A stretch of DNA of 64,000 nucleotides from Cohnella algarum (GTDB lineage: Bacteria; Bacillota; Bacilli; Paenibacillales; Paenibacillaceae), in contig NZ_JAFHKM010000002.1 in assembly GCF_016937515.1 (NCBI RefSeq), positions 1,731,001-1,795,000 of the forward strand, in the 5' to 3' direction. A model generated the notes under the pieces. The model did not search any database and was not told the DNA's origin. It was given only the letters and a program-made list of their open reading frames with translations. Position numbers and translations under genes: made by a program. Shown here piece by piece: positions 18,090 to 27,229 of the stretch (positions are counted from its first letter, which is position 1; every line of letters starts with the position of its first letter).

Positions 18090-19046
18090 ATGTCTTATCC
18101 GGACGCCACTTTAAAACTGTTTGCTTGCAGCTCCAACACCAAACTGTCCGAAGCGGTGGCACGGCATATCGGCGTACCGCTCGGAGACGCGGACATGCGC
18201 CGGTTCAGCGACGGCGAAATCCACATCCGGCTGAACGAGAGCGTTCGCGGCAGCGACGTCTACGTCGTGCAATCGACCTCGCAGCCGGTTAACGAGCACT
18301 TGATGGAATTGCTCGTCATGGTCGACGCGCTCAAGCGCGCCTCCGCCAAAACGATCAACGTCGTCATTCCTTACTACGGGTATGCCCGCCAGGACCGCAA
18401 AGCCAAGTCGCGCGATCCGATCACGGCGAAGCTCGTCGCCAATTTGATCGAAACGGCCGGAGCGCACCGCGTTATCGCCATGGATTTGCACGCGATGCAA
18501 ATCCAGGGCTTTTTCGACATTCCGGTCGACCATCTGCTCGGCGTCCCGATTTTGGGCGACTACTTCAAGTCGAAGGGACTGCTCGCTCCCGTCGTCGTTT
18601 CCCCGGACCACGGCGGCGTCGTGCGGGCGCGGCGTTTGGCCGACGAGCTGCAATCTCCGCTGGCGATCATCGACAAGCGCCGTCCGGAGCCGAACGTCGT
18701 GGAAGTGATGAACATTATCGGCGACGTCGCGGGGCGGACCGCAATTTTGATCGACGATATCATCGATACGGCCGGAACGATCTGCCTCGCGTCGGAAGCG
18801 CTGAAAAAAGCGGGAGCCAGGGAAATTTACGCCTGCTGCACGCACCCGGTATTGTCCGGACAGGCGCTGGCGCGTCTCGAGGATGCGCCGATTACCGAGG
18901 TCGTCGTGACCGACACGATTCCGCTGCGGTCTCCGTCCGCCTCGACCAAGGTTCGGGTGCTGTCGGTCGCGCCGCTGATCGGCGAAGCGATTATCCGCAT
19001 TCACGAGCAGCAGTCGATCAGCAAACTGTTCGAACCTCATGTTTAA
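18090..19046 (+). CDS. prs: Ribose-phosphate pyrophosphokinase
   Basis: PRPP synthase, supplying purine, pyrimidine, histidine and NAD synthesis. Motifs are [60 protein letters not shown] and the PRPP loop [22 protein letters not shown] 18090 gives [13 protein letters not shown], the conventional start, with CGGGTGG upstream. The long frame back to 17940 is inside glmU. The protein is 318 residues. The glmU-prs-rplY order matches B. subtilis gcaD-prs-ctc. Confidence 0.97.
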   Translation: MSYPDATLKLFACSSNTKLSEAVARHIGVPLGDADMRRFSDGEIHIRLNESVRGSDVYVVQSTSQPVNEHLMELLVMVDALKRASAKTINVVIPYYGYARQDRKAKSRDPITAKLVANLIETAGAHRVIAMDLHAMQIQGFFDIPVDHLLGVPILGDYFKSKGLLAPVVVSPDHGGVVRARRLADELQSPLAIIDKRRPEPNVVEVMNIIGDVAGRTAILIDDIIDTAGTICLASEALKKAGAREIYACCTHPVLSGQALARLEDAPITEVVVTDTIPLRSPSASTKVRVLSVAPLIGEAIIRIHEQQSISKLFEPHV

Positions 19047-19098
19047 TGATCGGCCGTAATGGGTACGAATAGGGTATACTCGCAGGAGGGATGCCCGT

Positions 19099-19740
19099 AT
19101 GAGTACGACATTACATGCCGAACCGCGCGCCGGGAAAACGAAAGGCGAGCTTCGCCAGCTTCGGCGCGGCGGAAAAATTCCGGCCGTCATTTACGGCAAG
19201 CAGATGGAGGCCGCGGCAATCGCGCTGGAGGCGAGGGAGCTGGCCTCGTTTTTGCGGAGCGAAGCGCACAGCATCGTGGAGCTGGACGTGGCGGGACTCG
19301 GCAGCCGCTCCGCGCTGTTGAACGAAATTCAGCGGGACGCCTTGAACGGGGAAGTGCTTCATGTCGATTTTCATCAAATCAATCTGAACGAGAAGATTCA
19401 AACGCCCGTTCGGCTTGATTTTACCGGCGAAAGTCCCGGCGAAAAGGAAGGCGGCATGCTGCAAATCGTCATGCACGAGCTCGAGGTGTCGTGCGTAGCC
19501 AAAGATTTGCCCGACCGGCTGACGGTGGACGTAAGCTCGCTCCAGCTTGGCGATCACTTGACCGTAGGCCAGATTCCTCTGCCGGCCGGCGTGACGGCGG
19601 CGTCGGAAGCGGATATCGTCGTCGTCTCCGTCCTCGCCCCGCAGAAAAACCTTTCCGAAGACGAGGTCGAGGCGATGGACGACGCAGCCGAGGAGAACGC
19701 GCAGCACAGCAAAGCCGCGAATACGGCGGACGTCGATTGA
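19099..19740 (+). CDS. rplY: 50S ribosomal protein L25 / general stress protein Ctc
   Basis: The N-terminal L25 domain (TKGELRQLRRGGKIPAVIYGK, then LLNEIQRDALNGEVLHVDFHQI) binds 5S rRNA. The C-terminal TL5/Ctc beta domain follows, with an acidic tail (SEDEVEAMDDAAEENAQ). It has 213 residues, the length of the two-domain Ctc form. ATG 19099 follows AGGAGGG. It is the last gene of the glmU-prs-rplY unit, with a strong terminator after it. In B. subtilis the orthologue is induced by general stress. No SigB site was identified here. Confidence 0.95.
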   Translation: MSTTLHAEPRAGKTKGELRQLRRGGKIPAVIYGKQMEAAAIALEARELASFLRSEAHSIVELDVAGLGSRSALLNEIQRDALNGEVLHVDFHQINLNEKIQTPVRLDFTGESPGEKEGGMLQIVMHELEVSCVAKDLPDRLTVDVSSLQLGDHLTVGQIPLPAGVTAASEADIVVVSVLAPQKNLSEDEVEAMDDAAEENAQHSKAANTADVD

Positions 19741-19770
19741 ACGGCGCAAGCGAATCGAATCAGGCAACCG

Positions 19771-19807
19771 AAAGAGCGCGGACGGCTCACAGCTCCGCGC
19801 TCTTTTT
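19771..19807 (+). terminator. Rho-independent terminator after rplY
   Basis: AGAGCGCGGA and TCCGCGCTCT form a perfect 10-bp stem followed by TTTTTT. Confidence 0.92.
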
Positions 19808-19893
19808 TCGCGATCGGGATAAAAGCGCCGCGCCCGCCCGTCTGCTGCGAAGACGGCGGGCGCAGTGCCGAACCTTCTTCCGCCGTCCGTTCT

Positions 19894-20094
19894 TCAATAG
19901 CCGGGACGGGAAACGAAAGTGAATTGTTTGCGGCTGTAAAAAATGTTGTTGATCTTCACGAAGTCTCTGCCATAATATTCGATAAGTCCGATGTCGCTGT
20001 GCAGCCGCCCGCGATAAACTTGAATCGGAACTTCCGCGGACATGTGATCGTAGAAATGATTGTCGTCGAAGATCATCTGGCCGTTCATGTACAT
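19894..20094 (-). CDS. Conserved-looking small protein of unknown function
   Basis: A 66-residue product on the minus strand starting MYMNGQMIFDDNHFYDHMS and ending FTFVSRPGY. ATG 20094 is preferred to the ATG at 20127 because AAGAAGG lies about 8 bases upstream. The sequence is rich in Tyr, Phe and Asp and less GC-rich than its neighbours. It looks like a real soluble protein rather than a shadow frame. I recall similar small proteins in Paenibacillus at this spot but cannot check. It lies alone between rplY and pth, oriented against both. Function unknown. Confidence 0.6.
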   Translation of the reverse strand: MYMNGQMIFDDNHFYDHMSAEVPIQVYRGRLHSDIGLIEYYGRDFVKINNIFYSRKQFTFVSRPGY

Positions 20095-20261
20095 GAATTC
20101 GCCTTCTTTCTCCAATGGTTTTATCAAGCTGTTGCATTTAGCGGTTATCTGATTTTGCTGTCATTATTTAGGACACGCAAGCGGCGGATTTCGTTGCATT
20201 CCCCCGCAAAAAGGCGTACGGCGCCGAAACGGACTCTATGAAGCTGGAGGGGCACCCGAAA

Positions 20262-20834
20262 ATGAAGTGGATTGTCGGACTCGGAAATCCCGGTTCGGAA
20301 TACGAAGCGACCCGGCACAATGCCGGATTCATGGTCATCGACGAGCTGGCGAGACGCTGGCAGACGAACGTCGGCCAGAGCAAGTGCAAGGCGTTGATCG
20401 GCGAAGCCCGCGTCGGAGGAACGAAGGTCGCGCTCCTGAAGCCCATGACCTACATGAACTTGTCCGGAGAGTCGGTCCGCGCTTTTATGGACTATTACAA
20501 AGCTAGGCTGGAAGACGCCATCATCGTTTACGACGATCTCGATACGGAGACGGGGCGGATCCGGCTTCGCTATCAGGGAAGCGCCGGCGGCCACAACGGC
20601 ATTAAATCCATCATTCAGCATACGGGCACGCAGACGTTCAACCGCGTCCGCATGGGCATTTCGCGCCCTCAGCCGGGATTTCGGATCGTGGACTACGTGC
20701 TGTCGCCGTTTGCGAAAGCGGAGCAGCCGGACGTGCGGAAAATGGTCGAGGAAGCTTCCGACGCCATCGAGTATTCGCTCGCTCACCCGTTCGAAGAGAC
20801 GATGGCGAAATTCAATGCCCGCCAGAACGCTTAA
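20262..20834 (+). CDS. pth: Peptidyl-tRNA hydrolase
   Basis: Releases peptides from stalled peptidyl-tRNA (SpoVC in B. subtilis). Motifs are the N-terminal WIVGLGNPGSEYEATRHNAGF with the catalytic histidine, KPMTYMNLSGESV, YDDLDTETGRIRLR and GSAGGHNGIKSII. ATG 20262 is preferred over ATG 20238 because CTGGAGGGG lies about 10 bases before it and the product then begins MKWIVGLGNPG. The protein is 190 residues. It precedes fin and mfd, the standard order. Confidence 0.97.
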   Translation: MKWIVGLGNPGSEYEATRHNAGFMVIDELARRWQTNVGQSKCKALIGEARVGGTKVALLKPMTYMNLSGESVRAFMDYYKARLEDAIIVYDDLDTETGRIRLRYQGSAGGHNGIKSIIQHTGTQTFNRVRMGISRPQPGFRIVDYVLSPFAKAEQPDVRKMVEEASDAIEYSLAHPFEETMAKFNARQNA

Positions 20835-20905
20835 TTTTGGCGAATCGGGGACATACTGAAGAGGAACGCGGGAAGCCGCATACCAACTCTTTAGGAGGCA
20901 TACAT

Positions 20906-21136
20906 ATGGCAGTAAACTATGTTTGCCGACATTGCCGCATGCCGCTCGGAAGCTTCGAGAACGGGCTTGTCCCCGAGTACAAGCTGGGCCTGCAATTCTT
21001 GACCCCCGATGAACGAAAGCGTATAATATCGTATAATTCCAATGGGGACGTTACGGTAAAAGTCATCTGCGATTACTGCAGCGAGACGTTGGATCAGCAT
21101 CCGGAACTTTCTCTGCTGTCCAATCCCCTTCAATGA
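20906..21136 (+). CDS. fin: Anti-sigma-F factor Fin
   Basis: Fin (YabK) inhibits SigF in the forespore and helps the switch to SigG in B. subtilis. The 76-residue product has zinc-binding C7-xx-C10 (CRHC) and C55-xx-C58 (CDYC) pairs and the conserved LGLQFLTPDERKRIISYNSNGDV-like block. ATG 20906 follows TTAGGAGG. It is placed between pth and mfd as in B. subtilis. A terminator follows. Confidence 0.94.
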   Translation: MAVNYVCRHCRMPLGSFENGLVPEYKLGLQFLTPDERKRIISYNSNGDVTVKVICDYCSETLDQHPELSLLSNPLQ

Positions 21137-21165
21137 GCCTATGAATGCGTTGCGGCGTCGAAACG

Positions 21166-21196
21166 GAGGCCTTGGCATGAGCCGGGGCTTCTTTTT
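21166..21196 (+). terminator. Rho-independent terminator after fin
   Basis: GAGGCCTTGGC pairs with GCCGGGGCTTC (11 bp with G-T pairs, ATGA loop), followed by TTTTT. The 200-base gap from here to mfd has no confident promoter; a TACAAT near 21280 is the best -10 candidate. Confidence 0.82.
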
Positions 21197-21396
21197 AACG
21201 ATACGGAACGTTTTTCTCGCTTGGATCTCCTGGAACGAGTGCGCCCGGGTGCGTGGAGGGCGCAGTCGTTTTGCTTGCGTTACAATCCTTCGCGGATAGC
21301 GAATATCATGAATAAGGCGCTGTTGCGAGCGAAGCCGACCGTCTGCACGCTGTCTTTTGCAGCGGAAACGCTTTACGTCAGAAAGGGGAACCCGCC

Positions 21397-24300
21397 ATGA
21401 AGGCGCTGTTGAATACGTTTGCGACCGATCCCGATTTGATTTCGGTGCTTTCCGGCGTGCGAAGCGGCATGCGGGAGCAGCTGGTGGCCGGCATGTCCGG
21501 ATCGGCGCGGCAAGTGATGATCGCGACGATGTACCGGGAGCTTAAGCGGCCGATGCTCGTCGTGACGCACAATATGTTCTCCGCCCAGAAAATAGCGGAA
21601 GACTTGCAGGAATGTTTGCCGCAAGGAGAAGTGCTGCTTTATCCCGCCAACGAGCTGATCGCGGCGGAGACGGCCATTTCGAGTCCGGAAATGTCGGCGC
21701 GGCGAATGGATGCGCTGCTTCAACTCGCGGAAGGATTCCGCGGGGTCGTTGTCGTGCCTTTTTCGGGGGTTCGGCGGTTTCAGCCCGATCGCCGCACGAT
21801 GGCGCAGGCTTCCGTCAAGCTTGCGGTCGGCGAATCGCTGCCGATGGAGACGTTTTTGAAGCAAATGATCGGTTTGGGCTACGAACGCGTCGACCGCGTC
21901 GAGCAGAAGGGGCATATGAGCGTTCGCGGCGGCATCGTCGACTTTTTCCCGTTAACCTCGCCGGTCGCCCTTCGCGTGGAATGGTTCGACGACGAAATCG
22001 ATTCGATCCGCACGTTCGACCCGACCGATCAACGGTCGATCGACAAGCTGGACGAAACCCGCGTCAGGCCCTGCCGGGAAATGATCGCGGACGAGCGCCG
22101 GTTCGCGAACGCGGCCCAGCATGCCTTCGAACTGCTCGAAAAGCAGCTGGAACGGATGACCGATCGCCAGGCCAAGGATCGGCTGCGTTCGGAAATTGCC
22201 CGGGAAATCGATTTGCTTCGGCAAAACGTTTATTTTTCCGAAATCTACAAATATATCTCTTTGCTTTACCCGGAACGCCAGACGCTGCTTGACTATATTC
22301 CCGAAGATACGCTGCTGCTGATGGACGAACCGAACCGGTTGAATGAAACGGCCCGCCAACTGGAACGAGACGAATCGGAATGGGCGACGCATCTGCTGCA
22401 GCAGGGCAAATCGCTGCCCGGCTTCGTGCTGGCCGTGGAAGCGGAACGGGCGCTGTACCCGAAATCGTATCAAGTCGTGTACTTGTCCTTGTTCGTCCGG
22501 CAAATTCCTCACACCCAGCCGCAAAATATCGTCAATTTCGTCTGCCGGTCGATGCAGAATTTCCACGGACAAATGAACGTGCTCAAGGCGGAAATGGAAC
22601 GCTGGCATAAGAGCGGCTCCCAAATCGTCATGCTGGCCGGCAACGGCGAGCGGGCAGACCGGATGAAGCGGGTGCTGGAGGATTACCATATCGAGCAGCC
22701 GGAAATCGCCCTCGGCAACCTGCAAAGCGGCTTCGAGCTCCCGTCGGTCAAGCTCGTCGTCATTACCGAAGGCGAGATGTTCACCCAGAAGCAGCGGAAA
22801 GCCCGCCGCGTCGACCGCCGCATGGACAACGCCGAACGCATCAAGAGCTACACGGAGCTCAAGGTCGGCGATTACGTCGTGCATCAAAATCACGGCATCG
22901 GCAAATATTTGGGCATCGGCACGCTGGAAATCAACGGCATTCACAAAGATTATTTGCACATCGTCTACGCCGGCGGGGATCGTTTGTCCGTGCCGGTCGA
23001 GCAGTTCGACCTCATTCAGAAATACGTAGGCTCCGAAGAGAGGGAGCCGAAGGTAAGCAAGCTCGGGGGAGCCGAGTGGACCCGGGCGAAATCGAAGGTC
23101 CGCTCGTCCGTCCAGGATATCGCCGACGATCTGATCAAGCTGTATGCCGAACGGCAGGCGACGACGGGCTACGGCTTCGGCGAGGATACGCCGTACCAGC
23201 AGGAATTCGAGGCGATGTTCCCGTACGAGGAAACGCCGGACCAACTGCGGGCGATCGAAGAGATCAAAAAGGATATGCAAAAGCCGCGGCCGATGGACCG
23301 GCTGCTTTGCGGCGACGTGGGCTACGGCAAGACGGAGGTGGCGGTGCGCGCCGCGTTCAAGTCGGCGATCGAAGGCAAGCAGGTGGCCGTGCTCGTGCCG
23401 ACGACCATTCTCGCGCAGCAGCATTACGAGACGTTCCGCGAGCGGTTCGCGGGATATCCGTTTCAAATTCGCGTCTTGAGCCGGTTCCGTTCCCGCAAGG
23501 AGCAGAACGAGACGATCAAGGCGCTGAAGGCGGGCACGGTCGACGTCGTCATCGGGACGCACCGGCTGCTGTCGCAGGACATCGTGTTCAAGGATTTGGG
23601 GCTCCTGATCGTGGACGAGGAGCAGCGCTTCGGCGTCTCCCACAAGGAGAAGCTCAAGCGGCTGAAGACGAACGTGGACGTGCTGACGCTGACGGCGACG
23701 CCGATTCCGCGGACGCTGCATATGTCCATGCTCGGCGTGCGCGATCTGTCGGTCATCGAGACGCCGCCGGAAAACCGGTTTCCCGTGCAAACGTACGTGG
23801 TCGAGTACAGCCCGACGCTTGTGCGCGAAGCGATCGAGCGCGAGATGGCGCGGGACGGACAGGTTTACTTCTTGTACAACCGCGTGCAGGGCATCTACCA
23901 GATGGCGGAGCAAATTTCGGCGCTCGTTCCGGACGCCCGCATTGCCGTCGCCCACGGGCAAATGTCCGAGCAGGAGCTGGAGCGGACGATTCTCGATTTT
24001 CTCGACGGCGATTACGACGTTCTCGTCAGCACCAGCATCATCGAAACGGGGGTCGACATCCCGAACGTCAATACGCTTATCGTGCACGACGCCGACAAGA
24101 TGGGTTTGTCCCAGCTGTACCAGCTGCGCGGGCGCGTGGGCCGTTCCAACCGGATCGCTTACGCCTATTTCACGTACCAGCGCGACAAGGTGCTGACGGA
24201 GGTGGCCGAGAAGCGGCTGCAATCGATCAAGGAGTTTACCGAGCTCGGGTCCGGGTTCAAAATCGCCATGCGCGACTTGTCCATCCGGGGCGCGGGCAAT

Positions 24301-24921
24301 TTGCTGGGCGCGGAGCAGCACGGCTTCATCGCTTCGGTCGGCTTCGATCTGTATTCGCAAATGCTGGCCGAGGAAATTCAGGCGCGCAAGGCGAAGCAGT
24401 TCGGAGAGGAAGAAGCGCCGCCGCCGCAAGTCAACACCCAGCTGGACTTGGCCGTCGACGCCTACTTGCCGCCCGAATATATTTACGACAGCATCCAGAA
24501 AATCGAAATCTATAAAAAAGTGGCGGCCGCCGCTACGCTTGACGACGTGGGCGAGCTGTTCGACGAATTGGTCGACCGGTTCGGGGAGCCTCCGAAGTCC
24601 GTGCTCAACCTGCTTGCCGTCGCCCGTCTCAAAGTGTACGGCCGGCATTACGGCATCGAGTCGATCGTCAAGCGGGGGGACGAGGTGTGGATCAAGTTCG
24701 AGGAGCGCCATCGCCAGGTGATGGACGAACCGAAATTGAAGCAGCTCGAAAAGCGCTTCCAGGGCAAAATGCAGATCGCTTCGCTGCAGCCGCAGCCGCT
24801 GTTGAAAATGATGGTAAAGCGGCTTGACGACGATGCGATGTTGGCTTTTGTCGAGGATTTTCTGGTACAATACAAGGAAGCGACAAAAATTAAGGGGGAA
24901 TTGCAGGATGTTGCGCCATAG
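21397..24921 (+). CDS. mfd: Transcription-repair coupling factor
   Basis: Mfd is an SF2 DNA translocase that removes stalled RNA polymerase and recruits UvrA. The 1174 residues carry the N-terminal UvrB-like module (VRGGIVDFFPLTSPVALRVEWFDDEIDSIRTFD), the RNA-polymerase-interacting CarD-like domain (GDYVVHQNHGIGKYLGI), the helicase core with Walker A GDVGYGKTEVA and the DEEQRFG box, the TRG motif region (GRVGRSNRIAYAYF), and the C-terminal regulatory domain. ATG 21397 follows GAAAGGGG. The gene overlaps the downstream lipoprotein gene by 14 bases. Confidence 0.98.
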   Translation: MKALLNTFATDPDLISVLSGVRSGMREQLVAGMSGSARQVMIATMYRELKRPMLVVTHNMFSAQKIAEDLQECLPQGEVLLYPANELIAAETAISSPEMSARRMDALLQLAEGFRGVVVVPFSGVRRFQPDRRTMAQASVKLAVGESLPMETFLKQMIGLGYERVDRVEQKGHMSVRGGIVDFFPLTSPVALRVEWFDDEIDSIRTFDPTDQRSIDKLDETRVRPCREMIADERRFANAAQHAFELLEKQLERMTDRQAKDRLRSEIAREIDLLRQNVYFSEIYKYISLLYPERQTLLDYIPEDTLLLMDEPNRLNETARQLERDESEWATHLLQQGKSLPGFVLAVEAERALYPKSYQVVYLSLFVRQIPHTQPQNIVNFVCRSMQNFHGQMNVLKAEMERWHKSGSQIVMLAGNGERADRMKRVLEDYHIEQPEIALGNLQSGFELPSVKLVVITEGEMFTQKQRKARRVDRRMDNAERIKSYTELKVGDYVVHQNHGIGKYLGIGTLEINGIHKDYLHIVYAGGDRLSVPVEQFDLIQKYVGSEEREPKVSKLGGAEWTRAKSKVRSSVQDIADDLIKLYAERQATTGYGFGEDTPYQQEFEAMFPYEETPDQLRAIEEIKKDMQKPRPMDRLLCGDVGYGKTEVAVRAAFKSAIEGKQVAVLVPTTILAQQHYETFRERFAGYPFQIRVLSRFRSRKEQNETIKALKAGTVDVVIGTHRLLSQDIVFKDLGLLIVDEEQRFGVSHKEKLKRLKTNVDVLTLTATPIPRTLHMSMLGVRDLSVIETPPENRFPVQTYVVEYSPTLVREAIEREMARDGQVYFLYNRVQGIYQMAEQISALVPDARIAVAHGQMSEQELERTILDFLDGDYDVLVSTSIIETGVDIPNVNTLIVHDADKMGLSQLYQLRGRVGRSNRIAYAYFTYQRDKVLTEVAEKRLQSIKEFTELGSGFKIAMRDLSIRGAGNLLGAEQHGFIASVGFDLYSQMLAEEIQARKAKQFGEEEAPPPQVNTQLDLAVDAYLPPEYIYDSIQKIEIYKKVAAAATLDDVGELFDELVDRFGEPPKSVLNLLAVARLKVYGRHYGIESIVKRGDEVWIKFEERHRQVMDEPKLKQLEKRFQGKMQIASLQPQPLLKMMVKRLDDDAMLAFVEDFLVQYKEATKIKGELQDVAP

Positions 24922-25990
24922 AAGCAGCCTGGCCGGCCGGATTGCGGCTTTAACGCTGGCTGCGGTGCTGTTTGCGGGCCTGTTGGCCGCATGCGGCAAA
25001 AACGAGGACGACGCCAAAGTCGTCGCCGAATACGAGGGCGGTCAAATTGCGAACGGAGAGTTCGAAGCTTACAAAACCTTTTTGAAAATTTTCTATTACG
25101 CTTCCTTCCCCACGATCGTGGACGAGCCGACGTACCAGGAAGAAATTTTGAAGCAGCTTATCGGCATCCGCATTTTGAGCGACCGCGCGACCGACGACGT
25201 CAAGAAACAGTCGGAAACGGACGCCAAGGAGCAGTTCGACCAGATCAAGTCCGAGCTGGACGCCAACGAAGACGTGAAGAAGACGATGGAGGACGGCAGC
25301 CTGACCGAGGACAAGCTCCTTCAGTTCATGACCGAACAGGTGACGATGCTCAACCAGGGCGTGGCCGACGTCTCGGACGAAACGGCGCAAACGTATTACG
25401 ACGAAAACAAAGACAGCTATAATTACGCCAGCGTGCGTCATATTTTAATCGGGCTTACCGACAAGAACAATAACACCCGCACCGACGAGGAAGCGCTGAA
25501 GCTCGCCAACGAAGTCAAAGGCAAGCTGGAAGCGGGCGGCGACTGGACCGAGCTGGCCGCCGAATATTCCGATGACGGCGGTTCTGCGTCCAACGGCGGC
25601 CTTTACGAAAAGTACGATCCGAACCAATGGGTCGAAGAGTTCAAAAACGCCGCGCTGACGCTCGAGATCAACGAGATCAGCGATCCGGTCAAGACGTCGT
25701 ACGGCTACCATGTCATGAAAGTCGAGGACCGCGGCACGAAGACGTTCGACGAAGTGAAGGCGGAAATCAAGCAGACGCTCGCCTCCGAAGAGGTCAGCAA
25801 GTTCATGACGGACGAGCTCCCGGGCTTGATTACGAGCACGGATTTGCCGGAGCCCCCGGCATCGGAGTCTCCTTCGGCTTCTCCGTCCGCCTCGGCATCT
25901 TCGACTCCGGGCGCATCGGCGCCCGCGACGGAATCCCCTGCGGCTTCCCCGGACGCAAGCGCGTCTCCGTCGGCCTCCGCGGCCGAATAA
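24908..25990 (+). CDS. PrsA/SurA-like peptidyl-prolyl isomerase lipoprotein
   Basis: Extracytoplasmic foldase. The signal peptide ends in a lipobox (LLAAC, cysteine near residue 23). A SurA-like N-terminal helical domain follows, then a PpiC-type parvulin domain (YASVRHILIGL, AGGDWTELAAEYSDDGGSASNGGLYEKY, TSYGYHVMKVED). The last 45 residues are a low-complexity Ser/Pro/Ala tail, probably a wall-spanning or flexible tether. ATG 24908 lies within the end of mfd and follows AAGGGGG, so translation is probably coupled. The protein is 360 residues. B. subtilis has spoVT, not a foldase, after mfd. Confidence 0.92.
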   Translation: MLRHRSSLAGRIAALTLAAVLFAGLLAACGKNEDDAKVVAEYEGGQIANGEFEAYKTFLKIFYYASFPTIVDEPTYQEEILKQLIGIRILSDRATDDVKKQSETDAKEQFDQIKSELDANEDVKKTMEDGSLTEDKLLQFMTEQVTMLNQGVADVSDETAQTYYDENKDSYNYASVRHILIGLTDKNNNTRTDEEALKLANEVKGKLEAGGDWTELAAEYSDDGGSASNGGLYEKYDPNQWVEEFKNAALTLEINEISDPVKTSYGYHVMKVEDRGTKTFDEVKAEIKQTLASEEVSKFMTDELPGLITSTDLPEPPASESPSASPSASASSTPGASAPATESPAASPDASASPSASAAE

Positions 25991-26015
25991 TCGGCAGACG
26001 GCTCCCTATTAAATT

Positions 26016-26066
26016 AAAACCTCCGGTTCCGCTTGTTAATGGCGGACTCGGAGGTTTTATTTTTGG
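26016..26066. terminator. Bidirectional terminator between the foldase gene and the DUF1980 gene
   Basis: The AAAACCTCCG and CGGAGGTTTT arms enclose a partly paired centre, with T-runs on both strands. It serves the convergent genes on each side. Confidence 0.85.
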
Positions 26067-26129
26067 ACGGAGCATCCGGGTCGCTTCCCGTGCCGTTAGC
26101 GCGCTTGCGCCCCGCAAGGTCGCGAGCCG

Positions 26130-27209
26130 TCAATCCAGCCCGAATTCCAGATCCGCGTAAATATACGGCTCCTTGATCGGCTCGATTTCCTCCGCATTCG
26201 TCAAATCGAGCTTCATGATCGTCATGCCGTTGTATTCCGTCGTCCCGATCGTGCCGGTCACCCGCAGCCAGCTGTCGTTTCCGAACCGGGACGCGTCTTC
26301 GGCTTCCACCATGACGCCGTAGGGCAGCGCGTCCGCGGTGCAGCATTGGACCGCAAAGCGCCCGATGACGAACTGATGATCGGCCATCGTTTCATCCCGG
26401 TAGACGAAGCCGTTGATCGCCATTTCCTTGCCGATGAAATTGTTCAAATACAAGTCGACCGTCGTCAAAATTTCCATGTAGCTTTTTTCGGTGACGGTGA
26501 TGACGGGATCTCCGTATATTTGTTTGCCGTACTTCGCGTAAGCCGCGCTGAAGTTGTCGTAAGGGAACAGCGCATCCAGCGGATCGGAAGAGGCCGAAAC
26601 GCCGGCGTCGCCGCCGGAATGGTCTTCCGGGGCCGGGCTTTCCGAAGAAACGGGCGAACGGTCCCCCGGCGCGTTCCCCGTTCCCGGCGCATTCCCCGTG
26701 CCGTTCTCCTCCCCGGCGCCGGGCGCGTTCGCCGAATCCGGCGGGGCGGAGGCCGCAGAGGTCGGCTCCGCTTCGGGCAAGCTCCCCTGCGAGAAAGGCT
26801 GGAGCTGCTCCTTCATGTCGGCGGACGAGCTCAGGTTCATGCCCTTTTTGGCGGCCATCGCGCTGCCCATCGTCGTATCGGGCGTCAGGAAGCCGACGGC
26901 CAGGGGAACGGCAAAGCAGGCGTACAGCAGCACGCTCTTTAGAAGAGAGCGCGGCATCTCATGGTCGTGTCCGCAATCGCAAGCGGGCCGCGCGCCGTTC
27001 AGGAGCCGGACCGCCTGAAACAACTGGCCGGCCGCCAAAGCGTAAACGCCGAAAGCGGCCAGTTTGATGTAGATCGTCATCCGCGGCGCGACGTAGAGCG
27101 TCAGCGTATCCAGGCTATTCAGCCTGACGATGTAAAAGGCGATGCCGGCCAAAATAACGGCCCGCACGAGATGGTGGGCGATTTGCGCCCGGTCGGGGCG
27201 TGCATGCAT
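26130..27209 (-). CDS. DUF1980/TIGR03943 family membrane protein (YcgQ-like)
   Basis: Partner of DUF318 permeases, as YcgQ is of YcgR. The N-terminus has about three to four membrane segments (residues 15-30, 45-65, 90-110). A loop holds C77-x-C79-G-H81-x-H83, a possible metal site. After the last membrane segment there is a Ser/Pro/Ala/Gly-rich linker of about 75 residues, and then the conserved C-terminal domain (GDPVITVTEKSYMEILTTVDLYLNNFIGKEM, CCTADALPYGV). ATG 27209 follows AAAGGAG; a start at 27248 has no ribosome site. The upstream permease ends 20 bases before. Role unproven; metal handling is inferred from the motif and the Zur-like box. Confidence 0.85.
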   Translation of the reverse strand: MHARPDRAQIAHHLVRAVILAGIAFYIVRLNSLDTLTLYVAPRMTIYIKLAAFGVYALAAGQLFQAVRLLNGARPACDCGHDHEMPRSLLKSVLLYACFAVPLAVGFLTPDTTMGSAMAAKKGMNLSSSADMKEQLQPFSQGSLPEAEPTSAASAPPDSANAPGAGEENGTGNAPGTGNAPGDRSPVSSESPAPEDHSGGDAGVSASSDPLDALFPYDNFSAAYAKYGKQIYGDPVITVTEKSYMEILTTVDLYLNNFIGKEMAINGFVYRDETMADHQFVIGRFAVQCCTADALPYGVMVEAEDASRFGNDSWLRVTGTIGTTEYNGMTIMKLDLTNAEEIEPIKEPYIYADLEFGLD

Positions 27210-27229
27210 GCGGTTGGCAGCTCCTTTCT

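Noticed and set aside
21952..25017. 1021-residue open frame on the minus strand opposite mfd
   Set aside because: It mirrors the mfd codon structure, has no ribosome site or recognisable domain, and is a typical antisense shadow in GC-rich DNA.
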